From NCBI GenBank assembly GCA_035500455.1, contig DATJXG010000276.1, forward strand, positions 1 to 9,897: DNA of 9,897 nucleotides, read 5' to 3'. This stretch comes from DATJXG01 sp035500455 (GTDB lineage: Bacteria > Acidobacteriota > Terriglobia > Terriglobales > Acidobacteriaceae). Shown here piece by piece: positions 6,396 through 9,897 of the stretch. Numbering within the stretch: the first letter of the stretch is position 1; each line of letters begins with the position of its first letter. The notes under the pieces were generated by a model that was not told where the DNA came from, did no database searches, and worked only from the letters and a program-made list of their open reading frames with translations. A program made the translations under genes and the position numbers.

Positions 6396-7898
6396 ATGTC
6401 CCCCGCTTTCAGCCCGCCCTCCGCGTCGCCGTTGGGCCCGCGCGTCCGCTTCGCGCCCTCGCCCACAGGATACTTGCATGTGGGCGGCGCACGCACCGCC
6501 CTGTTCAACTGGCTGTTCGCTCGCCATCACCGGGGCACGCTGGTGTTGCGCATTGAAGATACCGATCTCGAGCGCTCAACCGCCGAGATGGTTGATGGCA
6601 TCCTGCAGGGCATGCGCTGGCTCGGCCTCGACTGGGACGAGGGTCCCTACCACCAGACCCAGCGCATGGATCTGTATCGCCAAAGTGCCGCCAAGCTGTT
6701 GGCCTCCGGGCATGCCTACTATTGTTTTTGCAGCAAGCAGGAACTGGAGGAGCGCCGCGCAGCCGCTGCCGCCGAGGGTCGCCCCCCCCGCTATAAAGGC
6801 ACCTGTCGAAGGGTTTCTCGCGAGGAAGGCGCCCGCCGGCGCGCTGCGGGAGAATCGGCGGCAGTTCGCTTTGCCGTGTCCGAGTCCGGGAGTACAGCGT
6901 TTGACGATGCAGTTTTCGGCCGGGTGGAGTTTGCCAATTCTGAACTCGAAGACTTCGTACTGCTGCGTTCCGACGGCGTTCCCACGTATCACCTGAGCGT
7001 GGTGACCGACGATGTGGACATGCGCATCAGCCACATCATCCGGGGCGCGGACCACATCTCGAACACGCCCAAGCAGGTCCTGCTCTACCAGGCGCTGGGC
7101 GCCCCCTTGCCGGTGTTCGCGCACGTGCCGCTGATCCTCGGGCCGGACAAGACCCGACTGAGCAAGCGCCACGGAGCCACCAGCGTGATCGCTTATCGCG
7201 ACGAAGGCATCGTGCCCGAAGCCTTCCGCAATTTCCTGGCGCTGCTGGGATGGACCCCGCCCGCATCCGTGCCGGACGGGCCTTCCGCAGAAATTCTGGG
7301 CGATCAGCAACTGATCCAGTTGTTTGATCTGAACGGCATCTCTCACTCCAACGCCGTATTCGATCGTGCCAAACTGGACTGGTTCAATACCGAATACATC
7401 CGCGCCTATCCCGCGGAAAAATTGCTCCCTCTGATTCAGGGAGAGTGGCACAAGGCCGGCTTCGAACCCCAGCACACCGATCGCGACTGGTTGCTTGCGA
7501 CCATCAACCTGCTGAAACCGCGGGCCCGCAGCCTGAAAGACTTCGCCACATCCTTCCGCGCCTACTTTGCCGACACATTTCAGCCTGATCCCGTTGCGGT
7601 AGAGAAGTTTCTGGGCGATGAAAGAATCCGCCAGTTGCTGGTGGAAATGGGCGATCGCTACGCGGCGTCCGATGAAACCTTCACCGAGGCCGGAGCCGAA
7701 CACCTGCTGCGTGACTTCGCCGCGGAAAAAGAAATGAAAGCAGGCGCACTGATCAACGGGGCCCGCGTAGTCCTGACCGGACAGGGAGTCGCGCCCAGCC
7801 TGTTCGCAGTCATGATGGCGCTGGGAAAAGACCGTACGGTTGCCCGCCTGAAAGCCGCGCAAGAGCTGGCCGCAAGAGCCATGACCTCGGAAGTGTAG
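6396..7898 (+). CDS. gltX: Glutamyl-tRNA synthetase
   Basis: This is a class I aminoacyl-tRNA synthetase that charges tRNA-Glu with glutamate in the cytosol. Numbering from the ATG at 6375 (507 residues), the HIGH-type motif is HVGG at 35-38, within RFAPSPTGYLHVGGAR. The KMSKS-type motif is LSKR at 262-265, in KTRLSKRHG. The family block LRIEDTD is at 58-64. Cysteines C117, C119 and C144 match the zinc-binding positions of some GluRS; the fourth ligand is not obvious (Arg at 146). The C-terminal helical region (about 330-507) is the anticodon-binding part. Length is normal. I prefer the ATG at 6396 (500 residues): AGGA lies upstream, though 13 nt away; the shorter N-terminus fits the family better; and a possible promoter overlaps the ATG at 6375. 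Whether the enzyme also misacylates tRNA-Gln, as in GatCAB-dependent bacteria, cannot be read from the sequence. Confidence 0.95.
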   Translation: MSPAFSPPSASPLGPRVRFAPSPTGYLHVGGARTALFNWLFARHHRGTLVLRIEDTDLERSTAEMVDGILQGMRWLGLDWDEGPYHQTQRMDLYRQSAAKLLASGHAYYCFCSKQELEERRAAAAAEGRPPRYKGTCRRVSREEGARRRAAGESAAVRFAVSESGSTAFDDAVFGRVEFANSELEDFVLLRSDGVPTYHLSVVTDDVDMRISHIIRGADHISNTPKQVLLYQALGAPLPVFAHVPLILGPDKTRLSKRHGATSVIAYRDEGIVPEAFRNFLALLGWTPPASVPDGPSAEILGDQQLIQLFDLNGISHSNAVFDRAKLDWFNTEYIRAYPAEKLLPLIQGEWHKAGFEPQHTDRDWLLATINLLKPRARSLKDFATSFRAYFADTFQPDPVAVEKFLGDERIRQLLVEMGDRYAASDETFTEAGAEHLLRDFAAEKEMKAGALINGARVVLTGQGVAPSLFAVMMALGKDRTVARLKAAQELAARAMTSEV

Positions 7899-7982
7899 CT
7901 ACAGCCTTAACGGCCCCCCTGATCGGTATAGCGGAAGCCTGCCGCGAAGCCATTCAACCTTCTGCTGAGAGGGTCAAAAGCC

Positions 7983-8000
7983 GCGGGCGGGGGCGCCCGC
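7983..8000. repeat. GC-rich hairpin between gltX and the SulP gene
   Basis: GCGGGC (7983-7988) pairs with GCCCGC (7995-8000) around a 6-nt G-rich loop. No T-run follows, so it is not a standard terminator for gltX. A smaller ACAC/GTGT palindrome follows at about 8004-8014. Its composition resembles the palindromes at 59-97, suggesting the same class of intergenic repeat. Otherwise 7899-8060 holds nothing I can identify; no tRNA was seen. Confidence 0.45.
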
Positions 8001-8060
8001 GCCACACTGGGTGTAACGGCCTTTCGTTCCTCACTCATCATTCCGCTTAGCGACCGTCCC

Positions 8061-8069
8061 TGTCATAAT
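8061..8069 (+). promoter_or_regulatory. Extended -10 promoter of the SulP gene
   Basis: TGT followed directly by CATAAT forms an extended -10 element (TGn plus a five-of-six hexamer). The -35 position with a 17-nt spacer reads TTCCGC, a poor match, which is common for extended -10 promoters. Transcription would begin near 8076, leaving almost no leader before the ATG at 8079. Confidence 0.42.
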
Positions 8070-8078
8070 GTGGTGTAT

Positions 8079-9785
8079 ATGTGGTCCGCCATTTCCCTAA
8101 AGTTGGACGACCGTTGGCTGCCCAAGTCTGTTATTTGCCTGCGGGCATACAGCTTCAGCAAATTTTTGAAAGACCTCATCGCGGGAATCACCGTCGGCCT
8201 GGTGGCACTGCCGCTGGCCATGGCCTTCGCCATCGCTTCCGGACTGACGCCGCAGGCGGGCATCTACTGCGCGGTGGTGACCGGCTTTCTGATCTCCGCT
8301 CTGGGCGGATCGAAAACCCAGATCGGCGGGCCGACTGGCGCCTTCGTGGTGGTGGTTGCGGGAATCGTCGCCGTGCATGGTATCGACGGACTTTACATGT
8401 GCACCGTGATGGCCGGCGCCATACTTCTGATTTTGGGCGCAACCGGAATGGGGACGGCGGTGAAGTTTATTCCGCGGCCGGTGGTCATCGGTTTTACCAA
8501 CGGCATCGCGGTGCTGATTGCCAGCACGCAGATCAAAGATTTCTTTGGCCTGCACTTGGCCAAAGTCCCCAGCGAATTCTGGCTGCGGATGAAAGCTCTC
8601 TTTCACACCGCTCCCACATTTTCCCTGGCGGCGACTGTGCTGGCGGCTGGAACAGTTGCCACCATGCTGTTGTGTCGCGTCATCTCCAACCGGATACCGG
8701 GAGCGATCATCGCTATGCTCGGCGCCACGGCCGCAGCCTTCCTGCTTAAGCTGCCGGTGGAAACCATAGGTACGCGCTTTGGCGGCATTCCGAGCGGGCT
8801 GCCGCACTTTCAGATACCGCAATGGCACGCCAGCCTGGTCCACGGCTTGCTGGGACCCGCCTTTACCGTGGCCATGCTGGGAGCCATTGAATCACTCATG
8901 TCGGCGGTGGTCTCCGACCGCATGAGCAACGACCGCCACAATCCTAACGTCGAACTCATCGGACAGGGCGTGGCCAACATCTTCTCGCCGATGTTCGGCG
9001 GTTTGCCGGCCACGGGCGCCATCGCTCGCACCGCAACCAGCATCCGCGCCGGAGCACAGTCGCCGGTCGCCGGTATGGTGCACGCGCTGACCTTGTTGTG
9101 CGTTTTACTGTTTGCCGCGCCTCTCGCCAGCTACATTCCCATGGCGGCGTTGGCGGGAATTCTGATGATCGTATCCTACAACATGGGCGAGTGGCCCGAG
9201 ATCCCGCAGCTGTTGCGCCTGACCAAGACCGACATCAGCGTATGGCTGGTCACGTTCGCGCTGACCGTCTTCGCCGATCTTACTGTAGCCGTCGAGGCCG
9301 GCATGATCCTGGCCGCGCTTCTCTTCATCGCCCGCGTCGCCGAGACCACGTCAGTCTCGCAAGTGACCGGGGACTACGTCGAAGACGGGCGCCTACACAT
9401 TCTGCAGGATAAGGATATCCCTTACTACGCCACCATCTTCCGCATTCATGGACCGTTTTTGTTCGGCGCCACCGACAAAATCGGGGTGATCACGGAAAAA
9501 ATGCACGAGTTGCCGCCCATCGTCATCGTTCGCCTGCGCAACATGACCGCCATCGATGCCACCGGACTCTTCGCTCTGGAGGAAATAGCGAAGCAACTGC
9601 ACGCCACCAGACGCACCCTGATATTGTGCGGCGCGCGCGAGCAACCAGCCAAGATGATTCATCAGGGAGAATTTGAAGACGTGGTAGGAAGAGAAAATAT
9701 CTGCGCCAACGTACAGGAAGCGCTGCTGCGGGCGGAAGAGGTCTTTGAAAAGATCGAGGCCCAGGCAGCCCTGAGCGCAGAATGA
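8079..9785 (+). CDS. SulP family inorganic anion transporter with STAS domain
   Basis: This is an inner-membrane SLC26/SulP carrier, probably importing sulfate, bicarbonate or a similar anion by proton or sodium coupling or exchange. Numbering from the GTG at 8070 (571 residues), the membrane domain spans about 33-425. It contains conserved blocks ALPLAMAFAIASG (46-58), GGPTGAF (86-92), GAIESL with E274 (271-276) and the SDRMSNDRHNPN segment (282-293). The cytoplasmic STAS domain follows (about 450-560), with AIDATGL at 494-500, the usual SulP form of the STAS loop. Length and domain order are normal. No carbonic anhydrase or sulfate-assimilation gene is adjacent, so the substrate is open. 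GTG at 8070 and ATG at 8079 are both possible; neither has a Shine-Dalgarno sequence. I chose 8079 because the extended -10 at 8061-8069 would start the RNA at about 8076. Confidence 0.93.
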   Translation: MWSAISLKLDDRWLPKSVICLRAYSFSKFLKDLIAGITVGLVALPLAMAFAIASGLTPQAGIYCAVVTGFLISALGGSKTQIGGPTGAFVVVVAGIVAVHGIDGLYMCTVMAGAILLILGATGMGTAVKFIPRPVVIGFTNGIAVLIASTQIKDFFGLHLAKVPSEFWLRMKALFHTAPTFSLAATVLAAGTVATMLLCRVISNRIPGAIIAMLGATAAAFLLKLPVETIGTRFGGIPSGLPHFQIPQWHASLVHGLLGPAFTVAMLGAIESLMSAVVSDRMSNDRHNPNVELIGQGVANIFSPMFGGLPATGAIARTATSIRAGAQSPVAGMVHALTLLCVLLFAAPLASYIPMAALAGILMIVSYNMGEWPEIPQLLRLTKTDISVWLVTFALTVFADLTVAVEAGMILAALLFIARVAETTSVSQVTGDYVEDGRLHILQDKDIPYYATIFRIHGPFLFGATDKIGVITEKMHELPPIVIVRLRNMTAIDATGLFALEEIAKQLHATRRTLILCGAREQPAKMIHQGEFEDVVGRENICANVQEALLRAEEVFEKIEAQAALSAE

Positions 9786-9897
9786 CATTGGGCTAGGGTG
9801 GGTGGAGCCCGAAGACGCGTGGTAAAATTCTTGTCGGCCCCACGAACAACACCGGGCTCGTCTGTAGTTGCAGGTGCTTGAAAATAAAAGTAGGCGC
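9786..9897. other. Terminal stretch without a recognised gene
   Basis: Downstream of the SulP stop there is a weak 5-bp inverted repeat (9790-9794 with 9806-9810) without a T-run. A TAAAAT (9823-9828) could be the -10 of a gene beyond the window, but no good -35 is present. Nothing can be assigned with confidence. Confidence 0.3.

Noticed and set aside
6576..7862. 428-codon open frame antisense to gltX
   Set aside because: It lies fully within gltX, has no recognisable domains, and is explained by codon bias on the opposite strand.
7899..8060. tRNA or small RNA gene between gltX and the SulP gene
   Set aside because: No cloverleaf, T-loop consensus or CCA end was visible; the region only shows a GC-rich hairpin.
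1..9897. CRISPR array, defence island, toxin-antitoxin pair or biosynthetic cluster
   Set aside because: No regularly spaced repeats, effector genes or clustered pathway enzymes are present. The genes are housekeeping, signalling, transport and one IS.

Overview
The window is bacterial chromosome with moderately high GC. Gene repertoire, long open antisense frames, and GC-rich palindromes with CGGACA/TGTCCG-type hairpins between genes all suggest a soil Acidobacteria-like genome (Koribacter/Sulfotelmatobacter type). That placement is inference from style, not a database match.

Layout. 1-158: non-coding, with a cluster of short GC-rich palindromes. 159-941 (-): a complete SDR oxidoreductase. 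942-1108: a repeat-bearing spacer with a near-perfect 17-nt tandem duplication, an 8-bp perfect hairpin and a short A/T-rich repeat. 1109-4489 (-): a 1126-residue membrane receptor with a seven-helix N-terminus, GAF modules, a GGDEF diguanylate cyclase and an HD-GYP phosphodiesterase. 4538-6219: a complete insertion sequence with perfect 18-bp terminal inverted repeats, a 6-bp target duplication (TAACTA) and one DDE transposase gene on the minus strand, resembling the ISNCY/ISDol1 group. 6220-6395: upstream region of gltX. 6396-7898 (+): glutamyl-tRNA synthetase. 7899-8078: spacer with another GC-rich hairpin and an extended -10 promoter. 8079-9785 (+): a SulP anion transporter with a C-terminal STAS domain. 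9786-9897: no gene seen.

The genes do not form an obvious pathway. The SDR and receptor genes share a strand but are separated by a repeat-rich spacer. gltX and the SulP gene share a strand, but the SulP gene appears to have its own promoter. The insertion sequence landed between the divergently transcribed receptor gene and gltX, only 48 nt from the receptor start codon, so it may have altered receptor expression.

I do not see a clearly novel multi-gene system. The points most worth a second look are the fused cyclic-di-GMP synthase/hydrolase receptor with a degenerate inhibitory site, the insertion in its upstream region, the possibly leaderless SulP start, and the intergenic palindromes.
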